Notes under the pieces: model-generated
The model's input: only the letters and a program-made list of their open reading frames with translations
What the model was told of the DNA's origin: nothing
The model's database searches: none
Made by a program: the position numbers and the translations under genes
Part shown: piece after piece, positions 1-8,625 of the stretch
Numbering within the stretch: the stretch's first letter is position 1
Layout: each line of letters starts with the position of its first letter
DNA from: Stackebrandtia nassauensis DSM 44728
GTDB taxonomy: Bacteria; Actinomycetota; Actinomycetes; Mycobacteriales; Micromonosporaceae
Length of the DNA: 64,000 nt
Direction of reading: 5' to 3'
NCBI RefSeq assembly: GCF_000024545.1
Contig: NC_013947.1
Span: 124,001-188,000, forward strand

Positions 1-4
1 TAAG

Positions 5-37
5 CGTGGGGGCGGGACCGCCGGTTCCGCCCCCACG
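5..37. terminator. Hairpin terminator of the gene left of the window
   Basis: An 11-bp perfect stem (5-15 with 27-37, cgtgggggcgg), extended inward by four more pairs including one G-T, with a tiny loop. It directly follows a TAA at positions 1-3, which may be the stop codon of a plus-strand gene lying outside the window. No T-run follows, as is common in high-GC actinobacteria. Bases 38-232 hold no recognisable gene. Confidence 0.6.
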
Positions 38-232
38 TGGTCTCTGATGCGGCCGTCGTGCTCGGTGTCGTATGTGGAGAATCTGCGGGACAGTTTGCGG
101 TCGAGGAATGTGGAGATCTGCACGGCGGAAACCTTTCCGTCCTGACACAGGGTGCCGGGGTGGTGACGACGGACTCAGGCTAGCAACCGTGACGCTCGCG
201 GGCGCCCTGGCGAGCGGGGCGCCCGCGGCGGT

Positions 233-1096
233 TCAGCGCAGTTCGGCGGCGACGGCCTCGCCGATACCGGTCATGCCGATCCGGTTGGGGTGCAACGGTG
301 TCGCCGGGGAGGTCGGGATCAGCGACTCGTACCAGCGGGTTCCGGTGGGGGCGCACAGGTTGCGGCCCTTCGTGGCCTCGCGGATGTCGATGAACTCGAC
401 GCCGTGTTCGGCCGACTGACGGGCCATCATGTCGTCGAGCCTGCCGATGGTGTCCTGGAGGTAGTCCGCGTCGCGGCTCCACACCGGCGTCTCGGGATAG
501 CAGCCGCCGGGCTGGATGTAGGTGCCGTAACCCACCACGACGACGCGGGCGTTGGGGGCGTGTTCGCGGATGCCGTCCAGCATCTCGCCGAAGGCCGGTT
601 CGAAGGCGTCGATCTTGGCGGCGAGCTGGTCGACGCCACCCGAGGTCAGTCGGTCCTTACAGGACTGTCCGGCGGGTTCGGGCAGCAGGTTCACGCATTT
701 CAGGGCCTCGCCGACCAGCCCGACGTCGTTGCCGCCGATGGTGGTGGTCACCAGGTCGGTGGTGTCGGACAGCGCGTCGAACTGCGGCGGCGCGCTGCCG
801 CCCAGCGGCAGTGACTGCGGATTGGCCATGTGTTCGGCGGTGGCCGCCGAGCAGCTGACGTCGGTCAGGTTCGCGACGCCGAGTTCGTCGGCGACTTCGA
901 CGGCCCAGTTGTTCGTGGAGCGGAGGCAACCGGGTTCACCGGTGTCCCAGTCGGGGATGAGGGGACCGGCGACGGACGAGTCGCCGAGGGCGACGTACTC
1001 GTCGATGGGGGCGGAGTGGGCGAAGGCGGGGGCGGGGGCGGATACCGCCAGGACGGCCAGGCACGCGGCGGCCGTCAGCGGAGTGCGTCGGCGCAT
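233..1096 (-). CDS. Secreted SGNH/GDSL-family lipase or esterase
   Basis: A 287-residue exported hydrolase. An N-terminal signal peptide (residues 1-26, ending APAFA-HS) is followed by block I, ALGDSS, with nucleophile Ser40. A GGNDVG block carries the oxyanion Gly/Asn, and the C-terminal HPNR carries catalytic His269. Several cysteines suggest disulfides, as in the Streptomyces secreted SGNH lipases. The start was placed at the ATG before the Arg-rich signal peptide, although the frame stays open far upstream. It is divergent from the PucR gene, with about 105 bp between them. The natural ester substrate cannot be told from sequence. Confidence 0.88.
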   Translation of the reverse strand: MRRRTPLTAAACLAVLAVSAPAPAFAHSAPIDEYVALGDSSVAGPLIPDWDTGEPGCLRSTNNWAVEVADELGVANLTDVSCSAATAEHMANPQSLPLGGSAPPQFDALSDTTDLVTTTIGGNDVGLVGEALKCVNLLPEPAGQSCKDRLTSGGVDQLAAKIDAFEPAFGEMLDGIREHAPNARVVVVGYGTYIQPGGCYPETPVWSRDADYLQDTIGRLDDMMARQSAEHGVEFIDIREATKGRNLCAPTGTRWYESLIPTSPATPLHPNRIGMTGIGEAVAAELR

Positions 1097-1201
1097 GTGA
1101 ATGTCTCTCTGTTGCCGGGGGCTATTGTCTTGGGCAACATGATCTGAGACACAGGCCGTCGTGTCTACTGGACACGCTCGTAGTTCTGCATTGGAAAAAC
1201 T

Positions 1202-2437
1202 GTGAACACTCACAAAGAGGAGCCATTGCGGCTGGGAGGACAGGCCGTCGACGACTGGCTGGCGCGACGCTACGAGCGACTGGCGGCCGAACTGGTCGAC
1301 GGTTTCGCCGCCACCATCCCGATCTACGGCCGGTTTCCGCCCGATCTGCGCCGGGACATCCTGTGGATAACCCGGCACAACCTGGACATGTTCATCGGGA
1401 TGCTGCGGCAGCGGCAGGCCCCGTCGGCGGAGGACCTGGCGCCGCTGGCCGAGTCGGCCTCGCGGCGGGCCGAGGAGGGCGTGCCGCTGGCGGACGTGCT
1501 GACCGCCTACCACCAGGGGATCCGGGTGACGTGGACCCAGTGCGCGTCACTGGCCACACCGGACGATCACGACGACCTGGTCTCGGTGTCGACCCTCGTC
1601 TTCGAGTACCAGCAGATCGTGACCTCCGTGGTCGCGACCGCCTACGCCGAGGAACGGCAGAACATCCTGGGCCACGAACGCGAGGCCCGGCGGGCGCTGG
1701 TGACGGCGCTCCTGGACGGACAACCCGCCGAGGAGCTGGCCGAACGGGCCGGGGTGCACCTGGCGCCGGGCTATCTGGTGCTGTGCCTGAGCTTCGGTTC
1801 CGCCGAGGACAGCGACGGCCGCCGGGCGGCGATCAGCGACCGGCGCCGGGTCCGCGCGGTGGCGTCGGTGCTGGAGGTGTGGCCGCACGGGCAGGTGCTG
1901 ACGATCCTCGACCCGCACGGCGGTACCGCGCTGCTGCCGATCAAGGCCACCGAACCGGGACGCACCGACGCCATCTCGCCCGCCGAACGCGCCTCGCTGC
2001 GGGAATCGTTGGCGGCGCTGGACTTCCCGGTGCTGGCCGCCGCGCATCTGTCCACGATCGAGCGAGTCCCGGTCGTCCACACCACCACCCGGGAGGTCGT
2101 CGACCTCGTGGAGCGGCTGGACTATCCGCCCGGCATCTACCAGCTCGCCGACGTGCTGCTGGAGTACCAGTTCACCCGGCCCGGCCCCGGCGCCGACGTC
2201 CTGGCCGAGCTGTTGGCGCCGCTGGAACGCGGCACCGAACTGGAGACCACACTGGAGACCTATCTGCGGCACGACCTCAGCCGCAACGCCACCGCCGCCG
2301 CCCTCAACGTCCACCCCAACACGCTCGACTACCGGCTGAACCGGATCGCGCGGCTCACCGGCCTCAACCCCAGCCGCCAGTCCGACCTCCACAAACTCAC
2401 CGCCGCCCTCATCGCCCGCCGCCACACGCTCGGCTAG
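1202..2437 (+). CDS. PucR/CdaR-type helix-turn-helix transcription regulator
   Basis: 411 residues with a GTG start. The C-terminal 50 residues match the PucR HTH (DLSRNATAAALNVHPNTL... then YRLNRIARLTG), the DNA-binding module of the PucR/CdaR family. The middle third resembles the degenerate GGDEF-like CdaR domain, and the N-terminal helical region is the usual Streptomyces-type variable part. Such proteins usually activate catabolic genes in response to a metabolite. Its divergence from the SGNH hydrolase makes that gene the first target to consider, but no clear operator is visible in the 105-bp gap. The ribosome site before the GTG is weak. Confidence 0.85.
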   Translation: MNTHKEEPLRLGGQAVDDWLARRYERLAAELVDGFAATIPIYGRFPPDLRRDILWITRHNLDMFIGMLRQRQAPSAEDLAPLAESASRRAEEGVPLADVLTAYHQGIRVTWTQCASLATPDDHDDLVSVSTLVFEYQQIVTSVVATAYAEERQNILGHEREARRALVTALLDGQPAEELAERAGVHLAPGYLVLCLSFGSAEDSDGRRAAISDRRRVRAVASVLEVWPHGQVLTILDPHGGTALLPIKATEPGRTDAISPAERASLRESLAALDFPVLAAAHLSTIERVPVVHTTTREVVDLVERLDYPPGIYQLADVLLEYQFTRPGPGADVLAELLAPLERGTELETTLETYLRHDLSRNATAAALNVHPNTLDYRLNRIARLTGLNPSRQSDLHKLTAALIARRHTLG

Positions 2438-2467
2438 GTGCCGTCCGTCACCTCCTAACCTGGGCCC

Positions 2468-3196
2468 ATGACGCGTTTGGACGGATTCAAGATCGTGGTG
2501 ACGGCCGCCGGACGGGACTTCGGCCGGTCGCTGGCCATCGGCCTCGCCGAACGGGGCGCCGAGCTGTTCCTGTCGGCGCGCGACGTGGCCGCCGCCGAAC
2601 GCACCCGCGCCGAGACCGGTCACCCGGATCGGGTGCACGCCTTCGGCTGCGACCTGTCGCGGCCGGACACGATCGCCGGTTTCGCCGAAGCGGTCGCCCA
2701 GCGCACCGATCACGTCGACGTCCTCATCAACAACGGCGCCCGCTACCTCGACGGCACGGAGCTGACCTCGGCGTCCGACGCCGACATCGCCGAGACCATC
2801 GCCTCGGGAGCCACCGGCACCGTGCTCGCGGCCAAGCACTTCCTGCCGCTGCTGCGGCGTTCCCAGCGACCGGACATCGTGACCATGGTGTCGGCCTGCG
2901 CCGATCCCGGGCACGATCGCTCGCTGGCCCATCCGGCCTTCTACGCCGCGAAGTCCGCCCAGGCGGGGTTCACCGAGATCCTGTCCCGCAGGCTGCGCCC
3001 CGAGGGCGTGCGGGTGATGTCGCTGTACCCGCCCGACTTCGACAACCCCGACCGGCTGTCCCCCGAATGGGATGCCACGCCGCGCACCGCCGCCGACCCG
3101 CTGACCGCCCAGTCGCTCATCGACTGCGTGCTGTTCGCGATCGGGCAGCCTCGCGACTGCTTCCTCAGGAGTCTCCACTTCGAACAGGTTCAGTAG
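2468..3196 (+). CDS. SDR-family oxidoreductase
   Basis: 242 residues with a Rossmann N-terminus. The glycine motif is altered to TAAGRDFGRS (residues 12-21) in place of TGxxxGxG. An NNGA motif follows at 88-91, then catalytic Ser142, and Tyr159/Lys162 in YAAK. This is a short-chain dehydrogenase/reductase, and the altered glycine loop makes cofactor preference uncertain. It starts 30 bp after the PucR stop, so co-transcription is possible. Its last 32 bp overlap the 3' end of the convergent membrane nitrilase gene. The substrate is not predictable. Confidence 0.8.
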   Translation: MTRLDGFKIVVTAAGRDFGRSLAIGLAERGAELFLSARDVAAAERTRAETGHPDRVHAFGCDLSRPDTIAGFAEAVAQRTDHVDVLINNGARYLDGTELTSASDADIAETIASGATGTVLAAKHFLPLLRRSQRPDIVTMVSACADPGHDRSLAHPAFYAAKSAQAGFTEILSRRLRPEGVRVMSLYPPDFDNPDRLSPEWDATPRTAADPLTAQSLIDCVLFAIGQPRDCFLRSLHFEQVQ

Positions 3197-4682
3197 GACG
3201 ACCGCTCGCGGCAGCGGCAGCCTCGACCGTCGCGGAGGCGGCTGGCGACGGCTTGTCGCGCCGCTTGCTCAACGCCAGCACCGTCCCGACGGCGGCCAGC
3301 CCGATGCACAGCCACACGAACCAGTCGCCATACCGGCTGTACACGGTGGCCCCGGGACCTTGTGGCACCTCGGTGACCACCTCGGTGAACTCACCCGCCC
3401 CACCGGAGTCCTTCTCCGCCAACACCCGCCCATACCCGTCGGTGACGGTGAGAGTTCCGGTGCGGCCCGCCCAAGCCATCGACGACCCATTGGCGACCGT
3501 CTGAAGCACCCCGGCCCGCGCGTGCAACCAACCGTCATAACGCTCGTCCGCCGCCGGAACCAGCAGCGCCCGAGCCCCCGCCACCCCGTACTGCCGAGCC
3601 GGATTGGGAATGTTCAGGTCCGCGCAGATCGCGATCCCCACCCGCTTCCCGTGCCCCGGCTGAAAAGCCAGCTCCGTCCCCAGCGTGTTCGGCCCACCAT
3701 CATGATGCTTGGTATACGTGACGACGTCACCCTTCGGCGGGATGACCAGCGCGTTGTTGTACTGCTTCGGCTCATCCTTGTACACCGCCCCCACCACAAT
3801 GGTCAGATCCTTCTCCTTCGCCAGCCTCCGCATCGGCTCGACAAGCACACCAAGGCTCTCCTCGTCAGCGGTGAACTCGCCCTCCGGCAACACGACAGCC
3901 TCCACCCCGTCCGGCAGCGCCGCGATCCGCTTCTCGTACTTCGCCACCAGCTCCTCACCCGCAGGCTGATCGAGCCGCGCCCCCCAACCACTGTCGTTGT
4001 TGGACAGCAACGCCACGGTCTGACTCGGCCCCTCACCGCCGCCCACCAGCCGCCAGGCCCCCAGCCCCAGCACCAGTCCCGCGACGACGACGGCGACACC
4101 CGCTGTACGCCAGCGCGCCCCCGCGCCAACACTCGGCGCGAACAACGCCGCGATTCCCGCCGGTACGAACAGAACCAGGAACTCCAGTCCCCACATCCCG
4201 GTCACCGTCGTGGTTTGCAGCACCAACGGCACATCACCCTGCGCGCTGGCCAGGGTTCCCATGATCCCGGTCGGGTTGGAGACCGCCACGATCCACAGGA
4301 CGACGGTCCACACGGCCGGAAGCGTCACCGCCGCCAACAATGCCCGCCCCCGCAGCAGCAACGCCCGGTACGGCAGCACACCCAGCGCGAAGGTCAGCGA
4401 GTACGCCAGCATGATCATCAAGCCCATCGGCCACAGTGGCGCGTCGCTGGGCGACGTGATGTACCAGATCAGGTTGTTCGTCGCTCCCACCAGGCCCGCC
4501 ACCGCCGAGGTGAGGAACGCGGCCCTCGCCGATACCCGGGGTGCCAGCCACAGCACCGGCACCGGCGCCAGCCACGTCAAAGCGGCGACGGCATAGATAC
4601 CGGTGCCGGAGTAGAGCAGCACCGCCGAGGCGGCCGTGGCGACAACAACAATCCACAGTGGGGTCTTACGAACGGCATCCAT
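3165..4682 (-). CDS. Apolipoprotein N-acyltransferase-like membrane nitrilase (Lnt family)
   Basis: 505 residues. The first ~215 form about six membrane helices. They are followed by an extracytoplasmic carbon-nitrogen hydrolase domain with the Glu-Lys-Cys triad visible as Glu267 (VVLPEGEF), Lys325 (VTYTKHH) and Cys353 (GIAICADL). This is the Lnt architecture, in which the triad transfers an acyl chain to the N-terminal cysteine of lipoproteins. The loops around the triad differ from classical Lnt, so another acyl transfer or amide reaction is possible. The start was taken at MDAVRK, because the upstream open frame is the out-of-frame 3' end of the TetR gene. The start overlaps that gene by 17 bp, implying translational coupling. 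Confidence 0.78.
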   Translation of the reverse strand: MDAVRKTPLWIVVVATAASAVLLYSGTGIYAVAALTWLAPVPVLWLAPRVSARAAFLTSAVAGLVGATNNLIWYITSPSDAPLWPMGLMIMLAYSLTFALGVLPYRALLLRGRALLAAVTLPAVWTVVLWIVAVSNPTGIMGTLASAQGDVPLVLQTTTVTGMWGLEFLVLFVPAGIAALFAPSVGAGARWRTAGVAVVVAGLVLGLGAWRLVGGGEGPSQTVALLSNNDSGWGARLDQPAGEELVAKYEKRIAALPDGVEAVVLPEGEFTADEESLGVLVEPMRRLAKEKDLTIVVGAVYKDEPKQYNNALVIPPKGDVVTYTKHHDGGPNTLGTELAFQPGHGKRVGIAICADLNIPNPARQYGVAGARALLVPAADERYDGWLHARAGVLQTVANGSSMAWAGRTGTLTVTDGYGRVLAEKDSGGAGEFTEVVTEVPQGPGATVYSRYGDWFVWLCIGLAAVGTVLALSKRRDKPSPAASATVEAAAAASGRPTEPVRSGDS

Positions 4683-5247
4683 TGAGGACCCTTTCGGCGG
4701 TGCGCAGGCAGAGCGCGCGGAATTCGGTCTCGGGCATGCCGATCCGGCCGCCCAGGTACAAATCCACCAGTCCCATGCCGGTGGTGGCGATGGCCAGCGT
4801 GACCTCAAGCGGGTCATCGGACCGCAGCAGCCCGTCCCGCATCCCCTGCTCCACTGTGGCCAGCAGCGGCGCGAAGGCCGGGGACCGGTCGCCGCCGAAG
4901 TCCTGCGGGAACTGCCGGTTCCCGTCGCGGCGGTCGGTGAGCAGGAAGGTGTACAGGTTCGGCTTGGTCAGCGCGAAGTCCAGGAAGTCGTCCAGGTTGG
5001 CGCGCAGCCGGGTGTCGAAGTCGCCCAGCTGATCGCGTTCGCCCCAGGTCTTGCCCAGTTCGGCGAAGGCGTTGTCGGCCACGGTGCGCAGCAGCGTCTC
5101 GCGGTTGGGGAAGTGGCGGTAGCTGGCCATCGTCGTGACCCCGGCGTCGGCGGCGACCCGGCGCATCGTCACCGCCTTGGGTCCCTCGGCGATCAGGATC
5201 GCCAGTGCGGCCTCGGCGATGCGCTGGGCGGTGTCCGGCTTCGGCAT
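4666..5247 (-). CDS. TetR-family repressor, coupled to the Lnt-like gene
   Basis: 193 residues. The N-terminal TetR HTH (RIAEAALAILIAEGPKAVTM, then a recognition helix near TTMASYRHF) is followed by an all-helical ligand domain. The start was set at MPKPDT. An earlier ATG exists, but the reading frame between them is the palindrome described next. The repressor gene is first in a two-gene operon with the Lnt-like gene, which starts 17 bp inside it. The operator covers the start codon, so autorepression of the whole operon is the simplest reading. Confidence 0.85.
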   Translation of the reverse strand: MPKPDTAQRIAEAALAILIAEGPKAVTMRRVAADAGVTTMASYRHFPNRETLLRTVADNAFAELGKTWGERDQLGDFDTRLRANLDDFLDFALTKPNLYTFLLTDRRDGNRQFPQDFGGDRSPAFAPLLATVEQGMRDGLLRSDDPLEVTLAIATTGMGLVDLYLGGRIGMPETEFRALCLRTAERVLNGCRS

Positions 5248-5286
5248 GTGTACAACGTACACGCACCTGTGTACGTTGTACACATG
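5245..5286. promoter_or_regulatory. Large TetR operator palindrome over the tetR start codon
   Basis: Two perfect 18-bp arms (5245-5262 and 5269-5286) are separated by 6 bp (gcacct). Each arm contains a nested TGTACnnnGTACA element, so the site can be read as two adjacent dimer sites. The outer edge of the left arm is the ATG of the TetR gene (minus strand), and the mirror ATG lies on the plus strand. The symmetry and position fit an autoregulatory TetR operator. Confidence 0.85.
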
Positions 5287-5431
5287 AGCTATATGTGATA
5301 CCCGTCTCAGCAAAGCCCCGTCTCAAACCCACTCAACAGCAGGCCCAATGCTCACCATGCGAATTGTCGATGCGATTTGACCGTTTCCAGAAGCGGACTG
5401 GCGCGTTACTTAGGACGGAGGAGCCTTAGTA

Positions 5432-5698
5432 ATGCAGCGAACAAGCACGCAAAGATCTCGCATTCGCAGCGCCTACACGCGGCAGCAACCACCGCCATAC
5501 GAACCGCCCCCAGGCGTCACCGAGGTGATGGCCTGGCAGCTTGCCTCGTCCCAATGGCGTGACCACCTGCCCGACGACCTGCTGGGCGTCGACTGCGTCG
5601 CCTGCCGTGCCCCCTGGCCGTGCGACGCTTGGGATATCGCCAACGACATCCTCAACGACTGTCGCGACGACGCCGCCGAGCGCTGCGGAACCGCCTGA
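5432..5698 (+). CDS. Small cysteine-containing protein, function unknown
   Basis: 88 residues, preceded by a strong ribosome site (GGAGGAG at 5417-5423). The basic, proline-rich N-terminus is followed by an acidic half with five cysteines: Cys55, 58, 64, 77 and 85. The spacing C-x2-C-x5-C suggests metal binding. It is not a WhiB protein, because the WhiB four-cysteine spacing and G[VI]WGG turn are absent. It is cytosolic in appearance, with no signal or membrane segment. I do not recognise a family. Confidence 0.6.
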   Translation: MQRTSTQRSRIRSAYTRQQPPPYEPPPGVTEVMAWQLASSQWRDHLPDDLLGVDCVACRAPWPCDAWDIANDILNDCRDDAAERCGTA

Positions 5699-5738
5699 CC
5701 ACCACGCACGTCAGCACACGGCAACTGAAGATGGCTTA

Positions 5739-6353
5739 ATGTCTTTACCCATGACTACCCCCAAGGTGATTAACCGGAGCCGCAGGGAGGAGATCCTCGA
5801 ACTGGCGGTCGAGCTGTTCGCCGCCCGCGGCTATCACGGCGTGTCCATGGATGACATCGGTGCCCGTGCGCACATCACCGGTCCGGCGCTCTACCACCAC
5901 TTCAAGGGCGGCAAGGAGGAGATGCTCGCCGAGGCGCTGATCCCGGTGAGTGCCCGGCTGCTGGCGGGGGGACGCGAACACACCGCCGCCCACGCCGACG
6001 ATCCCCGGGCCGCGCTGCGGGCGCTGGTCACCTTCCACGTCGACTTCGCGCTGACCTCCCCGGCCGTCATCGCCGTCCAGCTGCACGAACTCGACCGGCT
6101 CCCCTCCGAACCCCGGCACCGGATCCGAAAACTCCAGCGTTCCTATGTGGAGGAGTGGGTCGGGGTGCTGCGCCGACTCCGTCCGGAACTGGGCGACACC
6201 GACGCCCGGGTGCTGGCCCACGCCGCCTTCGGACTGATGAACTCCACCCCGTTCCTGGGTCGGGACTCGCTGGCCGAACGCCCGCGCATCGCCGAACTGC
6301 TGACCGAGGCGGCGCTGTCCGCGCTGGATCCCGAACACCGGAGTACTCCTTAA
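5739..6353 (+). CDS. TetR-family regulator of the adjacent acyl-CoA catabolic genes
   Basis: About 204 residues. The HTH (REEILELAVELFAARGYHG, then GPALYHHFKGGKEEML) is characteristic of TetR regulators found beside fatty-acid and branched-chain acyl-CoA genes. Two starts are possible, ATG 5739 and ATG 5751. A TAATGT box at 5738-5743 lies just before the second, which would then be leaderless. It sits 26 bp upstream of the biotin carboxylase and shares its direction. The palindrome over its stop codon is a plausible operator. An acyl-CoA ligand is inferred from context only. Confidence 0.8.
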   Translation: MSLPMTTPKVINRSRREEILELAVELFAARGYHGVSMDDIGARAHITGPALYHHFKGGKEEMLAEALIPVSARLLAGGREHTAAHADDPRAALRALVTFHVDFALTSPAVIAVQLHELDRLPSEPRHRIRKLQRSYVEEWVGVLRRLRPELGDTDARVLAHAAFGLMNSTPFLGRDSLAERPRIAELLTEAALSALDPEHRSTP

Positions 6354-6363
6354 CGATCGTTCA
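6350..6363. promoter_or_regulatory. Probable TetR operator before the biotin carboxylase gene
   Basis: The palindrome AACGATCGTT (6352-6361) is flanked by a matching T/A pair one base further out. It overlaps the tetR stop codon and ends 17 bp before the carboxylase ATG. GAACGnTCGTTC-like boxes are common operators of TetR regulators of acyl-CoA metabolism, so local control is likely. Confidence 0.5.
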
Positions 6364-6379
6364 GGCTAGTGTTGGAGTC

Positions 6380-7711
6380 ATGTTCGACAGCCTGCTGATC
6401 GCCAACCGGGGCGAAATCGCCCGGCGCGTCAACCGCACCGCCCGCGAACTCGGAATCCGCACCATCGCGGTCTACTCCGAGGCCGACGCCGACCTGCCCC
6501 ACGTCACCGAGGCCAGCGAGGCCGTGCTGCTGGGTCCCGCCGACCCCGCCTCCTCGTACCTCAACACCGAGGCGATCCTGGCCGCCGCCAAGAACACCGG
6601 CGCCCAGGCCATCCACCCTGGTTACGGCTTCCTGTCCGAGAAACCCGGCTTCGCCCGCGACGTCACCGAAGCCGGGATCGCCTGGATCGGCCCCAGCCCC
6701 GAGGCCATCGACGCCATGGGCGACAAGGTCAACGCCCGCAACCTGATGTCCGCCAACGACGTACCCGTCGCCCCCGGCGGCGGCGACCCGGTCACCGACG
6801 CCACCGCGGCCCTGGCCGTCGCCGAGAGCATCGGCTTCCCGGTCATGGTCAAGGCCGCGGCCGGTGGCGGCGGCATGGGCATGGCCATCGCCGAAGACGC
6901 CAAGGCACTGGAAGAGCAGGCCGAGAAGATCCACGGCTTCGCCACCCGGCTGTTCGGCTCCGGCGACCTGCTCATCGAGCGCTACTTCCCCCGGGTGCGC
7001 CACATCGAGGTCCAGATCCTCGGACTGCCCGACGGACGCGTGCTGGCGCTGGGCGAACGCGAATGCTCGGTGCAGCGCCGCCACCAGAAGCTCGTCGAGG
7101 AGACCCCCTCGCCCGCCCTGACCGACGCCACCCGGGCCCGGCTGCTGGAAGCCTCCAGCCGCGCCGGTGAGGCCGTGAACTACGTCGGCGCTGGAACCGT
7201 CGAATACCTCTTCGACGTCGACAGCGGCGAGTTCTTCTTCCTGGAGATGAACACCCGGCTCCAGGTCGAGCACCCCATCACCGAGGCCGTGCTCGGCATC
7301 GACCTGGTCGAGGCCCAGCTGCGGGTCGCCGCCGGCGAGGAACTGGGCTTCAGCGACCCCAAACCGTCCGGCCACGCCATCGAACTGCGCGTCAACGCCG
7401 AGGACCCGAAGCGGTTCCTGCCCGGCCCCGGCACCATCGACACCTGGGTCGAACCCACCGGCGAGGGCGTGCGCGTCGACGCCGGATACCAGGCCGGACA
7501 TACCGTCCCCCGGTTCTACGACTCGCTGATGGCCAAGGTCATCGTGCACGGCGCCGACCGGGCCCAGGCCATCGAACGCGCGAAGCGGGCCGTCGACGGA
7601 TTCACCATCACCGGCCCCAAGTCCAACCTGGCGTTCCACGCCGAACTGCTGGACAACCCCGAGTTCAACAGCGGCGACTACGACACCGGCATCGTGGGGA
7701 GGATGCGATGA
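6380..7711 (+). CDS. Stand-alone biotin carboxylase subunit (acyl-CoA carboxylase alpha type)
   Basis: 443 residues. The N-terminal preATP-grasp motif LLIANRGEIA is followed by the glycine-rich ATP loop KAAAGGGGMGM (about 160-170), the EMNTRLQVEHPITE motif (about 285-298), and the C-terminal biotin carboxylase domain. It would carboxylate biotin with ATP and bicarbonate. It has the length of bacterial AccC. Actinobacterial acyl-CoA carboxylase alpha chains usually run to about 600 residues and end in a biotinylated MKM domain, which is absent here. Carrier and carboxyltransferase must therefore be encoded elsewhere. The HMG-CoA lyase start overlaps its stop by 4 bp. Confidence 0.9.
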   Translation: MFDSLLIANRGEIARRVNRTARELGIRTIAVYSEADADLPHVTEASEAVLLGPADPASSYLNTEAILAAAKNTGAQAIHPGYGFLSEKPGFARDVTEAGIAWIGPSPEAIDAMGDKVNARNLMSANDVPVAPGGGDPVTDATAALAVAESIGFPVMVKAAAGGGGMGMAIAEDAKALEEQAEKIHGFATRLFGSGDLLIERYFPRVRHIEVQILGLPDGRVLALGERECSVQRRHQKLVEETPSPALTDATRARLLEASSRAGEAVNYVGAGTVEYLFDVDSGEFFFLEMNTRLQVEHPITEAVLGIDLVEAQLRVAAGEELGFSDPKPSGHAIELRVNAEDPKRFLPGPGTIDTWVEPTGEGVRVDAGYQAGHTVPRFYDSLMAKVIVHGADRAQAIERAKRAVDGFTITGPKSNLAFHAELLDNPEFNSGDYDTGIVGRMR

Positions 7712-8625
7712 CCACGGCATTGCCGTCATCGGTGTCGATCCGCGAGGTCGGCCCGCGCGACGGACTGCAGAGCGAGAACCCGATCGCGGTGGCCGACAAG
7801 GTCCGCCTCATCAACGCGCTCTCCCGCACCGGACTGTCGCGTGTGGAGGCCGTGGCCTTCGTGCACCCCCGCGCCATCCCGCAGATGGCCAACGCCGACG
7901 AGGTGTGGGAAGCCGTCGACCGCAACCCGGACGTGCGCTACTCGGCGCTGGTGCCCAACCTCAAGGGCGCCGACCGGGCGCTCAAGGCCGGGTTCACCGA
8001 ACTGGAGGTCGTCGTGTCGGCCTCCGACACCCACAACCGCAAGAACATCAACCGGAGCACCGACGAATCCCTCGACGCCCTGGGCGAACTCATCGCCACC
8101 GTCCACGACGGCGGCGCGACCGCCGAGGTCATCGTCGCCACCAGCTTCGGCTGCCCCTACGAGGGCGACATCGCCGCCTCCCGGGTCGCCTGGGTCGTCG
8201 ACCGGGCGGTGGCCGCCGGAGCCGACCGGGTCGCCTTCGGCGACACCACCGGCATGGGCACGCCCCGGCGGGTGCGGGAACTGCTGGAAGCCGTGCGCGC
8301 GAGCCAGCCCGACATCCCGATCCTGCTGCACTTCCACAACACCCGCGGCACGGCGCTGGCCAACGTCCTGACCGCCCTCGAATACGGCGTCACCGAGTTC
8401 GACGCCAGCGTCGGCGGCCTGGGCGGCTGCCCCTACGCGCCCGGCGCCAGCGGCAACCTCGCCACCGAGGAACTCGTCCACATGCTGCACGACATGGGCA
8501 TCGACACCGGTGTCGACCTGGACGCGCTGCTGGAGGTCGCCGTCATGGCCGAGGGCCTCGTCGGCCGCGAACTCCCCAGTGGAGTGCTGCGCGCCGGTCC
8601 CCGGACCCGGCTCACTCCGCTATAG
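7708..8625 (+). CDS. Hydroxymethylglutaryl-CoA lyase
   Basis: 305 residues, HMGL-like TIM barrel. The signature REVGPRDGLQ near the N-terminus supplies the metal-site Asp and catalytic Arg. SFGCPYEG, GDTTGMGTP and HFHNTRG follow in order, and GGCPYAPGASGN carries the active-site cysteine. It cleaves HMG-CoA to acetyl-CoA and acetoacetate, the last step of leucine degradation. Its ATGA overlap with the biotin carboxylase puts both under the upstream TetR regulator. The usual partners (isovaleryl-CoA dehydrogenase, carboxyltransferase, hydratase) are not in the window. Confidence 0.92.
   Translation: MTTALPSSVSIREVGPRDGLQSENPIAVADKVRLINALSRTGLSRVEAVAFVHPRAIPQMANADEVWEAVDRNPDVRYSALVPNLKGADRALKAGFTELEVVVSASDTHNRKNINRSTDESLDALGELIATVHDGGATAEVIVATSFGCPYEGDIAASRVAWVVDRAVAAGADRVAFGDTTGMGTPRRVRELLEAVRASQPDIPILLHFHNTRGTALANVLTALEYGVTEFDASVGGLGGCPYAPGASGNLATEELVHMLHDMGIDTGVDLDALLEVAVMAEGLVGRELPSGVLRAGPRTRLTPL

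Noticed and set aside
1363-3504. 713-codon open frame on the plus strand
   Set aside because: It runs in another frame over the PucR and SDR genes and is rich in Arg/Pro/Gly with no motifs, a shadow caused by high GC.
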